Under the pieces are notes generated by a model. That model was not told where the DNA came from and made no database searches. It was given only the letters and a program-made list of their open reading frames with translations. The position numbers were made by a program, and so were the translations under genes. Positions 1 through 8,010 of a stretch of 38,984 bases of DNA are shown here, one piece after another (positions within the stretch are counted from its first letter, which is position 1; every line of letters starts with the position of its first letter). Source of the stretch: Pseudoflavonifractor gallinarum (GTDB lineage: Bacteria; Bacillota; Clostridia; Oscillospirales; Oscillospiraceae); NCBI RefSeq assembly GCF_014982855.1, contig NZ_JADCKF010000017.1:1-38984 (forward strand). The letters are read 5' to 3'.

Positions 1-24
1 TAGCTGTACAATCTTCTCGGACAT
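1..24 (-). CDS. Transposase, N-terminal eight codons (cut by window edge)
   Basis: The open frame begins with ATG at 24 and reads MSEKIVQL before leaving the window. A GAAAGGAGAC-type ribosome-binding site lies about 8 bases upstream. It is the mirror copy of the partial gene at the right end. No catalytic residues are visible, so the IS256-like assignment is tentative. Confidence 0.5.
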
Positions 25-126
25 GGTTTGCTGTCTCCTTTCGAATGGTGGTGTCGCAACTTCATTCTACCAGAGATCTGCAAACCATGTCTTTTTTTGT
101 TTTTGCGAAACTTATTCTACCTGACC
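1..126 (-). mobile_element. Left-hand partial insertion sequence (probable IS256 family)
   Basis: These 126 bases are the exact reverse complement of the last 126 bases of the window and diverge at the next base. They hold the 5' end of an insertion sequence: a terminal region, a promoter, a ribosome-binding site and the first eight codons of a transposase running off the left edge. The deduced start MSEKIVQL resembles, from memory, IS256-type transposases of gut Firmicutes. That family call is inferred from eight residues only. The identical ends may also explain why the contig stops here. Confidence 0.6.
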
Positions 127-177
127 GAACAAAAAGCCTGGAAATGGTGCCCTGAAAAACAAACCATAAATGTATTT

Positions 178-211
178 GAGAGGCTGACCCTGGATAAAGG
201 GTCAGCCTCTC
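178..211 (-). terminator. Hairpin terminator of the SIR2/ATPase/HNH operon
   Basis: A perfect 14-bp stem (178-191 with 198-211) encloses a 6-base loop, about 55 bases past the stop codon of the HNH gene. The T-rich tract on the minus strand is interrupted, so termination may be imperfect. The hairpin separates the operon from the insertion sequence end. Confidence 0.6.
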
Positions 212-265
212 AGACGATCGTGTCATTTGTTGTAGTTCTTTCAGACAAAACGCAGTGCCATAGGA

Positions 266-1396
266 TCATGGCTTCTTGTCCATGTATAGCCTGGAAATTT
301 CCTCATCTATATCATGGGTCAGCTTTGCCAAAGGCGCTGCGCCGAGTCCCTCCGCATCATAGCGCTTCATGTAGAGCAGCTGGCGGGCTTCTTCTCTGCT
401 TTTGAATAAGCCCGGAAAGCTGTCAATCAGAGAATCCAGATAGGCGTTATTAAAAATATAGCGCTGTTCGAAGATCGCACACACATAGGCATTGTGGCTC
501 TCGCGGTACAGGACATCCAATCCGAATTTCTCAATGGAGGTTTGGACGCGCTGGTCATAGTCCGGGTCACCTACCGGTCCAACTCTCTCGATGGTTACTT
601 CAAATTCGTCGGGCTTGACCATTTGGCCCATTAGATAGGCAGTTGACGAGATGGGGGTTGTATGAAACTGATACTGCTCCCCGAACTCTTCCTGGTAGGG
701 ATAGAGTACGTACTGTTCATCATCTCCCTTTTTCTGGTTGCAGTTCCCACAGGCGGGGATCAGATTGGGAAGTGTCAGGGCAAACCATGGGAACTTGGAC
801 TTGGAACGGTAGTGATCAACTTGGTTTTGCCGGTGATATTCTCCCTTGCGGGTCCGGACTGTGGTGGTAAAACTTCGATTACAATAGGGGCAGACCTCCA
901 CACCCGTCATCTGTACCAATTGGGGAAACAAGTTTTGGCGGCTAAAGCTGTCATAGTTAAAAATTTGCGTCAAAAGTAATTTTGACAGCGCTGACTTTGC
1001 GGAAAACTCCAGCTTTTTGGCTTGAATGGTCTTGCCGTCTGTCTCCGTGGTAAGCAGTTCCCTCAGTTTTTCCCGTTGGACGGTATGATTTTGATAGAGA
1101 TATTGGTGCAGCTGTGGGCTTACCAGTTCAATCAATTCTTCCGGCGTATTCGGTGCCGGAACCTTTGCTTTGGAAAGTATATCTTGCGATGTTTTGGTTA
1201 GTTTGAATTTTTTATGGGCGGTGGGATATCGCTTTTTCTTCGTTCGGTCTCCATTCGGATAGTAGTAGGCGCCACGGCTGTCTATGGGCAGATAATCCTC
1301 TGGTGCAAAGGGGAGCATTTTATAGAGCAGGAAATAGTACAGCGCCCAGATGTCATCTGCTCGCGGTCCTTTCCACGGCGGCGAAATACGGATCAT
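266..1396 (-). CDS. HNH endonuclease, PtuB-like
   Basis: This 376-residue protein carries an HNH nuclease core in its middle. A zinc-type CPYC pair is at residues 169-172, the catalytic Asp-His at 194-195, an Asn at about 211, and a second Cys pair (CGNC) at 216-219, followed by Asn and a lysine-rich turn. The region before the core (about 1-160) and the tail (about 240-376) are mostly helical and unassigned. The start chosen is the ATG at 1396, whose bases overlap the TGA of the upstream ATPase gene (ATGA), implying translational coupling. The frame stays open 74 codons further upstream, but only inside the ATPase coding sequence. In Septu and type I-A retrons such an HNH protein is the nucleic-acid-cutting effector of an ATPase partner, and I infer the same here. 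No reverse transcriptase is nearby. Confidence 0.85.
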   Translation of the reverse strand: MIRISPPWKGPRADDIWALYYFLLYKMLPFAPEDYLPIDSRGAYYYPNGDRTKKKRYPTAHKKFKLTKTSQDILSKAKVPAPNTPEELIELVSPQLHQYLYQNHTVQREKLRELLTTETDGKTIQAKKLEFSAKSALSKLLLTQIFNYDSFSRQNLFPQLVQMTGVEVCPYCNRSFTTTVRTRKGEYHRQNQVDHYRSKSKFPWFALTLPNLIPACGNCNQKKGDDEQYVLYPYQEEFGEQYQFHTTPISSTAYLMGQMVKPDEFEVTIERVGPVGDPDYDQRVQTSIEKFGLDVLYRESHNAYVCAIFEQRYIFNNAYLDSLIDSFPGLFKSREEARQLLYMKRYDAEGLGAAPLAKLTHDIDEEISRLYMDKKP

Positions 1397-3561
1397 CGTG
1401 ATGTCTCTCCTTCGTGCTCTAACATATCCAGCTGCCGCTGTAAGCGGGCGATATCTGCTCTCAGTTCCTGCTTTATCTGTTCTTTTTGCTCCGGCGTTCT
1501 CCTCTGATGGATCATAGCAAGTGCAGCGGCAATTTCCTCTTCCAGTTTGCTGCGCATAATGCCTTCCGGGAGATACCGCACCGTCTTTTGTCTGTGCATT
1601 TCCAGACGGTATTCCCATTTATCCAGTTCTTGCTCGGTGTAATCCATCGGGAGATCATGCGCCGGTGGTTTGATCTTCTGGATGTCCTCAAGCACACGTT
1701 TGATTTTTTTCTGGGCCAGCGCTCCAATGGTGCCGTTCTGCAGATAAAATCCGTCTTTGAGGAGCGTGTAGAGGTTCTGTCCGAAGGGCTGCAGGGCGCT
1801 GTTGGACTCCACGGTAATACAGCCGTCGTTGCCTTTTTTCAGGTAAAGCACAGAGGCGGATGGAAAGTCCCCCAACATCAGGGGAGAGTGGGTGGTCAAG
1901 ATGATCTGAATATCCTGACAGCCGCTGTCAGCTCCCGGGTAGTAAGGATTTTGATAGAGCCGCGGCAGAAATTCGGCCAATGTGGCGACAAACATCCGCT
2001 GCCATTCCGGGTGAAGGGACAGGTCGGCTTCATCCAAAAAGAGAATCACGGAGTCGCAGTCCCATGTTTCATCCATGCCAAGCGAATTTTGAATATGATC
2101 TTTCCGTTCAGCAAGCATTGCATTTTGCACAGATTCTGCTGTGATGAACTCCGCGCTTTCCTCATCATAGCAAGTTCCACTCAGCAGGTATCGCAGCTTT
2201 GTGAAAATGCGGAGTAAAATGTTTTCTCCGCTGCTGAATCCCCAATGGTAAGTTACAAAATAGTCGCTTCCACTGATTGCACGGCTTAAATCCACAAAGC
2301 GGATCATCAATTCCTGCAAGATGGGATCCAGTTGTTCACCCAGTGGGATGTGGCATACATAATTTTTATAGTACTTCCAATACTTCTGGATATGCTCCGC
2401 ATTGTTCCAGAGAAATTCAATGTATGTTTTGCAAGAAGCATAATAAGTTTGCACTATCCAATTGCTTTGGTTGGCAGCGATGAAATCCATCGTTCGAATA
2501 TAATCCTGTGGTTCTGTAAATGTTTCCGGAAGTGTCACCATTTCTATGCTGCCGTACCCCAACGCTCTGCTGGCCATCCTCAGAAAGTTTACCACACAGT
2601 TTAAACTCAGTTCAGCAAGAAGCAAATACGTATCGTTTGCCTGTTCTGAAAAAATACTGTATTGATGGTACCACCTAGCGAAAACCTCAGTTAGGTATCG
2701 TTTCGCAATCTCCGCTTCCACTTTTTTGAGACGTTCAACCGCAGGGTGGATCTTTAGCGTCAGTTCCCGCGGAAAAGGAACCGGGTATCCGTCTTTCCTC
2801 ATCTGGAGCAGAATGTTTCTCTGATTCCGGTCAAATAAATAACGTGCTTGCTGATAACTTTCAAACGTAAAATAAGTATATAGCTGATCTTCCAGCGGAC
2901 GTTTGTTCGAATTTGTATTGCTGACTTCTTGCGCCAGCATCATATTGGCAACCAAAGAGCAGTCATAGAGCGGGTTTGAGTACAATGTGCCGCAAACGCC
3001 AATACCACCATCCTCGCTGTCTTCATGCAGTATACGGCATTGTTCCAGGTCTGACATGGACATTGTGTTTGAAAAAGTGATTAACTTAGTCTTTCTAAGG
3101 AAATATGGTGAAACAATACCAGTAGAATATGAGATTTGGCTGCATTCGAAATCAGGGGTATTGATCTTAGCTTCCCGCTGAGAATAGATAAGATATATTT
3201 TTCCGCCGGAATCCTGCATCAGGCAGATAAAATGAAAGGGCAATGATTGGGGTATTCTGAAATACAGCGCAGTCAGTGCCCTGATCGCGGCATGCATCAG
3301 AGTGGTTTTACCGGTCCCATTTTCCCCTACAATTGCTGATATATTATAAATCCGCTCGTCGCCCCAGAAACCACGTTCGACTCTGTCGTTTTCTTTTCTT
3401 GCTGTGCGCTTCAGGCAAAAGCGCGTCCTTATTGCTGAAGCGCGTTCCAGGGTGTAGATATACTCTGTGCTGAAGTTCAATTCACACTGCTTATGTCCCC
3501 GGTATCCATCTGGTGTTTTCCCATTTTGTGTGAAATCCAGGTACAGATAAAGTAGCCTCAT
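1393..3561 (-). CDS. ABC/OLD-type AAA ATPase, PtuA-like
   Basis: This 722-residue ATPase has a complete ABC-type nucleotide-binding set split by a long insert. Walker A GENGTGKTT is at 79-87, an ABC signature-like FSSGE at about 442-446, Walker B VILFLDE at 505-511 followed by ADLSLHPEW, and an H-loop TTHSP at 556-560. Residues from about 620 on form a charged, coiled-coil-like tail. The insert of about 350 residues between Walker A and the signature is unassigned and could sense a trigger. This layout is typical of PtuA and related defence ATPases. The start is the ATG at 3561, preceded by GAAGGAAGTGAGG. A TTG six codons upstream is less likely. The gene sits 24 bases after the SIR2 gene and overlaps the HNH gene by four bases. 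It probably gates the nuclease, the SIR2 protein, or both. Confidence 0.88.
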   Translation of the reverse strand: MRLLYLYLDFTQNGKTPDGYRGHKQCELNFSTEYIYTLERASAIRTRFCLKRTARKENDRVERGFWGDERIYNISAIVGENGTGKTTLMHAAIRALTALYFRIPQSLPFHFICLMQDSGGKIYLIYSQREAKINTPDFECSQISYSTGIVSPYFLRKTKLITFSNTMSMSDLEQCRILHEDSEDGGIGVCGTLYSNPLYDCSLVANMMLAQEVSNTNSNKRPLEDQLYTYFTFESYQQARYLFDRNQRNILLQMRKDGYPVPFPRELTLKIHPAVERLKKVEAEIAKRYLTEVFARWYHQYSIFSEQANDTYLLLAELSLNCVVNFLRMASRALGYGSIEMVTLPETFTEPQDYIRTMDFIAANQSNWIVQTYYASCKTYIEFLWNNAEHIQKYWKYYKNYVCHIPLGEQLDPILQELMIRFVDLSRAISGSDYFVTYHWGFSSGENILLRIFTKLRYLLSGTCYDEESAEFITAESVQNAMLAERKDHIQNSLGMDETWDCDSVILFLDEADLSLHPEWQRMFVATLAEFLPRLYQNPYYPGADSGCQDIQIILTTHSPLMLGDFPSASVLYLKKGNDGCITVESNSALQPFGQNLYTLLKDGFYLQNGTIGALAQKKIKRVLEDIQKIKPPAHDLPMDYTEQELDKWEYRLEMHRQKTVRYLPEGIMRSKLEEEIAAALAMIHQRRTPEQKEQIKQELRADIARLQRQLDMLEHEGETSR

Positions 3562-3585
3562 GTCCCTCACTTCCTTCAAACGTAT

Positions 3586-4572
3586 TCACGTTCGGCGTTG
3601 TTCTACCGTTTGCCGGATGTCCTGAATGGCAGCAGCATAAAACGTATCATAATCGGTCCAATCCGTGGCGCCCGCAGTCCGTACCTCCGCGCCATTGGCC
3701 TGCAAAAGAAAATGGTGCATCTTTTTTTGCGTATTAAAGGGTGGCTTGTCATAAAAATAGACCTTTCCATCTCCATTGCGCTCACGCTGCTTTCGGCGCA
3801 AAAGCCACCATAGATCAAATTCGCATGAGTCAAATCCAAACCCCAGAATATACACATCACCGAAGAGAAAGAGGCTGGGCCAGGAGAGAAATGGAAGCTT
3901 TCCCACATTGGTTCTGGACGTCCGCTGGGCCGTATTCTGACAGCACTGCACGATTCTGGCTAAAAGGCGGCCATAGCGGTCATGCCCCAGGATGATGCCC
4001 TGCGGAACACTGCTCTCCCCGTGGATATGCCAAAGGCCAGTTCCCTGAGGGGTATCAGGTCCGGCAGGGAAGAAGTAGCCTGTGTGCAGGCGGTACTGGA
4101 CTTCCCGTGTTTGAATGGCTTTGCTCTCGCGATCCCGCAGGTCAAAACGAAACTGAGAGCGTGTTCGACTGCACCCAAAGTTGCGGTGAGGAAAAAAGGC
4201 CTGCTCCAGACAATAGGAGTAATTTGTCGTGAAAATGTGGTCCATCCGGAGTCCTGGAAGTTTTTCCAGCAGGGGATTGCTCCTGTGCACCATGGCCTTC
4301 ATGGCTTGTGCCAGACGCTTTTCTTCTTGCAAAATATCTTCGTGCCCCATAGGCGTGGGGGAAGTGGAAGGGGTAGAGAGCAGCTCATAGCGCAGAGGAA
4401 AGGGAAGGGACTCCACTCCGCTCATTTCCCGTTTTTCCGGCAAGGTCAGGTCCCGGACCAATTGCTCCCAACTGCGCTGTCCGCTTTTATATTCCAGCCC
4501 ATTTCCGATCAACAAAATCTGTGGACGCCCGGGACCTTTCATTGGATACACAAAGCTGACCTGCCGTTTCAT
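3586..4572 (-). CDS. SIR2-like (SIR2_2-type) protein, putative NADase
   Basis: This protein of about 328 residues shows the hallmarks of bacterial SIR2-like defence domains. There is an N-terminal nucleotide-binding motif ILLIGNGLE (about 19-27), FTTNY with the conserved Asn near 117, LWHIHGE with the likely catalytic His near 184, LGHDRYG (about 196-202), and the late motif YILGFGFDSCEFDLWWLL (about 241-258). Proteins of this family in Thoeris, DSR and SIR2-HerA deplete NAD+ during phage infection. That activity is inferred here. It is the first gene of the operon. ATG at 4572 is preferred because GAGAG lies nine bases upstream, but GTG at 4578 is possible. The C-terminal 70 residues are unassigned. 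Confidence 0.82.
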   Translation of the reverse strand: MKRQVSFVYPMKGPGRPQILLIGNGLEYKSGQRSWEQLVRDLTLPEKREMSGVESLPFPLRYELLSTPSTSPTPMGHEDILQEEKRLAQAMKAMVHRSNPLLEKLPGLRMDHIFTTNYSYCLEQAFFPHRNFGCSRTRSQFRFDLRDRESKAIQTREVQYRLHTGYFFPAGPDTPQGTGLWHIHGESSVPQGIILGHDRYGRLLARIVQCCQNTAQRTSRTNVGKLPFLSWPSLFLFGDVYILGFGFDSCEFDLWWLLRRKQRERNGDGKVYFYDKPPFNTQKKMHHFLLQANGAEVRTAGATDWTDYDTFYAAAIQDIRQTVEQRRT

Positions 4573-4611
4573 TTCCACTCACTCTCTTTTTCGAAGAATT
4601 AAGCCGGTATT

Positions 4612-4646
4612 ATGCTAAGTATAGCATGTTTTTACATATGCGAAAA
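4612..4646 (-). promoter_or_regulatory. Promoter with dyad for the SIR2/ATPase/HNH operon
   Basis: On the minus strand an extended -10 element, TGC followed by TATACT (4618-4623), lies about 45 bases before the SIR2 start. The matching -35 (TTTTCG at 4641-4646) is poor. The -10 is centred in a dyad with arms ATGCTA (4627-4622) and TAGCAT (4617-4612) around a 4-base spacer, a possible operator. No regulator gene is adjacent. Confidence 0.45.
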
Positions 4647-4746
4647 CATTTATCGCTTTGGGCAGATGGAAAGTATGGACTGCATTACTTATTTTAGGAT
4701 GGGTGTAGATTGCAATGGCACTTCAGCGCTCGAAAAACGCAGGCAA

Positions 4747-4791
4747 AACGCCCCCTGCATAGGAAGAAGATAAACCTATGCAGGGGGCGTT
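4747..4791 (-). terminator. Terminator of the ABC transporter operon
   Basis: A 17-bp stem (4747-4763 with 4775-4791) with an 11-base loop lies just past the stop codon of the binding-protein gene. On the minus strand it is followed by TTTT and, a few bases on, TTTTT. It isolates the transporter operon from the SIR2/ATPase/HNH operon downstream. Confidence 0.8.
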
Positions 4792-4808
4792 CGTATGTCA
4801 CAGGTGAT

Positions 4809-6173
4809 TTACTGGGCAGGGAAGATGACCTCTGCTTCCTTGACCAGGGTCTCCAGGGCCTGCTCGGGGGTAATGTCGCGGCCCTGGATCAGGTCGGAGT
4901 AAGCGGTGCGAACCACGCTGTTCCACTCGCTGGTATAGAGGGACATGGCGGGCGCGGAGGCGTCGGTGACCTGCTCATAGGAGATCTTGTAGCCCTCGTT
5001 GGCGGGATCGGCCCAGAAGTCCTTCAGAGTGTCGGTCTCCACAGAGGAATAGGTGGTGGGCAGCACGCCGGTCTCAATGTGGTTTGCAGCCACCTGCTCG
5101 TCGCTCATCAGGAACTTGACAAACTCCCAGGCAGCGGCGATCTCCTGCTGGCTGTGACCCTCAGCGATGATGCCGATGGAGCCGCCGCCCAGAGGGGCGG
5201 CATAACCGCCATAGCCCACCGTAGCGGACATGCCCAGATTGATGTTCATCTCGGCGGCCTTCTGGGAGATGGAAGTGGCCCGGTTGGAGCTGGAGACGAA
5301 GGCGGCCAGCTGGCCGTTGTAGAAGCTCTCCTGCATGGCGGAGCTGGCGCTGGACAGGGCGGGGATCTCGCACCAGCCCTCCTCGGTCCAGTTATACCAG
5401 TCGGTGAGGAACTGGCTCATGGAGCCGTCGGTGAGGCAGGAGGCGCCCAGGCCGTCGGCATCCATGAAGCCAACGCCGTTGAGGGACTCCAGCAGGTAGT
5501 GCTGGTAGTAGGTGGGTTCGATGGTGTAGCCGATGCCGCGGATGGTTCCGCCGGAGGTCTCATAGATCTTGGCGGCGTACTCGTTGAGTTCCTCCAGACT
5601 GGTGGGGGCGTGGTCCAGACCGGCCTGGGCATAGAGATCCTTATTATAGTAGAGGATGGCGGTACCGCGGGTATAGGGCATGGCCACAATCTGGTCCTCG
5701 TAGTAGACATAGTCGGTGAGTTCCTTCACCACGTTCTCCATGTCAAAGCCATCCCGCTCCACATAGGGCGTCATGTCGGCCAGGATCCCCTCGCTGGCAA
5801 AGAGGGGGATGCCGTTGCAGGAGAGGTCGGCCAGGACCGGAGTCTCCCCGGCGGCGATGCCGGTCTCGATGGCGGCCTGGACATCGTCCAGATAGCCCTG
5901 GGCCACCTCCTCTACGGTGATGCCGTACGCATTGGTGTCGTTGAACTCCTGGATGGATTTCTGGAGGAAGGCGTAGTCGGTGTCGGAGGTGCGGTCATGC
6001 CAGAAGGTGATGGTGATGGGCTCGGTGACATAGTCCGGGCCTTCGCTCTCCGGAGCGGGAGTGGGGGTGGTCTGGGCATCGGGGGTAGGGGTGGCAGCGC
6101 TCTCGCCGCCGCAGGCGGTGAGGCTGAAGCTCAAGGCTCCGGCCAGGAGGAGGGCAAGGGGTTTCTGGTTCAT
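4809..6173 (-). CDS. ABC transporter substrate-binding lipoprotein (UgpB-like)
   Basis: This 454-residue lipoprotein has a signal peptide ending in the lipobox LTAC, then a Pro/Thr-rich linker (about 24-45), then a solute-binding fold that opens with ITITFWHDRTSD, typical of family 1 carbohydrate or glycerophosphate binding proteins. It should capture the substrate outside the membrane and deliver it to the two permeases upstream. The start has a strong AAAGGAG site. It is the last gene of the operon, whereas in most such operons it is first. It is separated from the second permease by 58 bases, which could allow separate expression. The substrate cannot be read from the sequence. Confidence 0.88.
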   Translation of the reverse strand: MNQKPLALLLAGALSFSLTACGGESAATPTPDAQTTPTPAPESEGPDYVTEPITITFWHDRTSDTDYAFLQKSIQEFNDTNAYGITVEEVAQGYLDDVQAAIETGIAAGETPVLADLSCNGIPLFASEGILADMTPYVERDGFDMENVVKELTDYVYYEDQIVAMPYTRGTAILYYNKDLYAQAGLDHAPTSLEELNEYAAKIYETSGGTIRGIGYTIEPTYYQHYLLESLNGVGFMDADGLGASCLTDGSMSQFLTDWYNWTEEGWCEIPALSSASSAMQESFYNGQLAAFVSSSNRATSISQKAAEMNINLGMSATVGYGGYAAPLGGGSIGIIAEGHSQQEIAAAWEFVKFLMSDEQVAANHIETGVLPTTYSSVETDTLKDFWADPANEGYKISYEQVTDASAPAMSLYTSEWNSVVRTAYSDLIQGRDITPEQALETLVKEAEVIFPAQ

Positions 6174-6231
6174 TTCAAGGTCTCCTTTGTATTAAAATAT
6201 GTCATACATATGTATGCCGGACAGAAAGGGA

Positions 6232-7083
6232 TCATTTGATGCCGCGGTAGCCGAAGGAGGAGAGAAGCTGGCGGCTGAGCAGCAGGAACAAAAGCAGTAC
6301 CGGCAGTACCAGCAGGCTGTTGGCCGCCATCAGTACCGGCCACTCCAGACCCTGGTGAGCGTCCTGGAGACGCTGCATGGCCAGGGTCAGGGGGCGCACT
6401 TTGTCCGAATTGGTCATGACCAGAGGCCAGAAATAGGAGTTCCAGGTGCTGATAAAGCTGAAGAGCTCCGCGGTGATGATGCTGGAGCGGCACATGGGAA
6501 GCATGATGTGGGTCAGGATCTTCAGCTCCCCGGCGTGGTCCATGCGGGCGGCCTCCACCAGCTCGTCCGGAACCTGGAGAAAGGACTGCCGGATGAGAAA
6601 AATGCCGTAGGCATTGGCCGCAAAGGGGAGGATCTGGGGCCAGAGGGTGCCCAGGAGCTTGGCCTTGGAGAAAAGGATGTACACGGGGACAAAGGTGATC
6701 TGGGTGGGGATCATAAAGGCGAGCATCACCAGGGCCCACATCCACCGCTTGCCTCGGAATTCATAGCGGGCAAAGCCATAGGCTGCGGTGACATTGAATA
6801 CCGCCTGAAGTGTCACCACGCCCAGGGACACCAGGAGGGAGTTTTTGAGATAGCGGGGAATGTCAATGCGCTGCCACACGTCGGAAAAGGCCTCCGGTGT
6901 AAAGGATTCCGGCCAGAGAGTGGGCGGAAAGCGGATGGACTCTCCATAGGTTTTAAAGGCGGTGGTGATCATCCAGTAAAAGGGGAAGAGGAAGAAGACC
7001 GCCATAGCCAGTTTAAAGAGCAGGGAGAGCAGGCCCATGGCGCGCCGGCGCAGGCGAACGCTTCGGGAAGAGGTCAGATTCAT
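6232..7083 (-). CDS. ABC transporter permease, UgpE/MalG-type
   Basis: This 283-residue inner-membrane protein has six predicted membrane spans, the first near residues 20-42. The EAA loop reads ELVEAARMDHAGELKILTHIMLP (roughly 185-207) and docks to the ATPase. The length and the short C-terminal tail GYRGIK match MalG/UgpE partners of carbohydrate importers. The start follows GAGGAGGAAC, 12 bases after the first permease gene. Confidence 0.88.
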   Translation of the reverse strand: MNLTSSRSVRLRRRAMGLLSLLFKLAMAVFFLFPFYWMITTAFKTYGESIRFPPTLWPESFTPEAFSDVWQRIDIPRYLKNSLLVSLGVVTLQAVFNVTAAYGFARYEFRGKRWMWALVMLAFMIPTQITFVPVYILFSKAKLLGTLWPQILPFAANAYGIFLIRQSFLQVPDELVEAARMDHAGELKILTHIMLPMCRSSIITAELFSFISTWNSYFWPLVMTNSDKVRPLTLAMQRLQDAHQGLEWPVLMAANSLLVLPVLLLFLLLSRQLLSSFGYRGIK

Positions 7084-7095
7084 GGCAGTTCCTCC

Positions 7096-8010
7096 TCACT
7101 GATAGTGGACGCGCTTGCTCAGCACCTGGAAATAGAAATAGGTCAGGATCATCAGGATCACCAGCAGCACAGTGCCGGCCGCCGAGGCATAGCCCACCCG
7201 GGCGTTCATCTGGAAGGCGTAGCGGTAAATATAGGTCACCAGCACATCGGTGGCGTTGCCAGGGCCCCCGTCCGTCATGACCCGCACCACGTCAAAGACT
7301 TTGAAGGAGCTGATCGTGATGGTGATGAGCAGGAAAAAGAGCTGGGGGGAGATCATGGGCAGGGTGATGCGGAAGAATTTCCGCACCGGCGGGGTGTTGT
7401 CCAGGGCGGCGGCCTCCAGAATCTCCGCAGGGATCGAGCGGATGGAGGCGAGTACGATGATGAGGTAATAGCCCAGGCTCTTCCACACTGCCACCGCAGC
7501 CACACAGAAGAGGGCCAGATCCGAGTCGTTGAGCCACCGGGAGAGAGGCAGGCCGAACAGAGCCAGCATGGCGTTGAGGATGCCGCTGTCGGCATCATAC
7601 ATCCAGGACCAGATGTAGGCGCAGGACACCATGGAGATGAGATAGGGGGTAAACATGCTCTTCTGGAGAAAGCGGTTGATCCGGCTGTCTGGTTCCAGCC
7701 ACAGGGCAAAGAGTACCGCCAGCAGCAGGCTGAAAAAGAGGACGGACAGAGTGTAGACCGCTGTGTTGCGCAGAGCGTCCAGAAAATCGGTCTTAACAAA
7801 GAAGAGAACCTCGTAGTTTTTCAGACCCACAAAGGTCTTTTCCCGGATGAGGTTGTAGTCAAAAAAGCTGAGATAGACCAGATTGACCAGGGGATAGAAC
7901 ACGAAAATCAGCAGGAGGAGCATGGCCGGCCCCACCAGCAGATAGGGTACCAGTCCAGTGCCGGAGGATTTGCGCCCGCTTGGCCGGGGCAGCTTTCTGC
8001 CTGGCCTCAT
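7096..8010 (-). CDS. ABC transporter permease, UgpA/MalF-type
   Basis: This 304-residue membrane protein has a basic, Pro-rich cytoplasmic N-terminus and then a first span from about residue 22 (LVPYLLVGPAMLLLLIFVFY). Its EAA loop, EILEAAALDNTPPVRKFFRITLP, lies near residues 192-214. It is the first of two permeases that form the heterodimeric channel of a family 1 carbohydrate-type importer. Its ATG overlaps the stop codon of the upstream ATPase gene (ATGA), so the two are probably translationally coupled. Confidence 0.88.
   Translation of the reverse strand: MRPGRKLPRPSGRKSSGTGLVPYLLVGPAMLLLLIFVFYPLVNLVYLSFFDYNLIREKTFVGLKNYEVLFFVKTDFLDALRNTAVYTLSVLFFSLLLAVLFALWLEPDSRINRFLQKSMFTPYLISMVSCAYIWSWMYDADSGILNAMLALFGLPLSRWLNDSDLALFCVAAVAVWKSLGYYLIIVLASIRSIPAEILEAAALDNTPPVRKFFRITLPMISPQLFFLLITITISSFKVFDVVRVMTDGGPGNATDVLVTYIYRYAFQMNARVGYASAAGTVLLVILMILTYFYFQVLSKRVHYQ

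Noticed and set aside
1397-1618. A 74-codon N-terminal extension of the HNH gene
   Set aside because: It lies entirely inside the ATPase coding sequence. The ATGA overlap at 1396 gives a normal coupled start.
266-4646. Interpretation of the operon as a retron or classic Septu
   Set aside because: No reverse transcriptase or msr/msd-like RNA is present, and the added SIR2 gene does not fit two-gene Septu.
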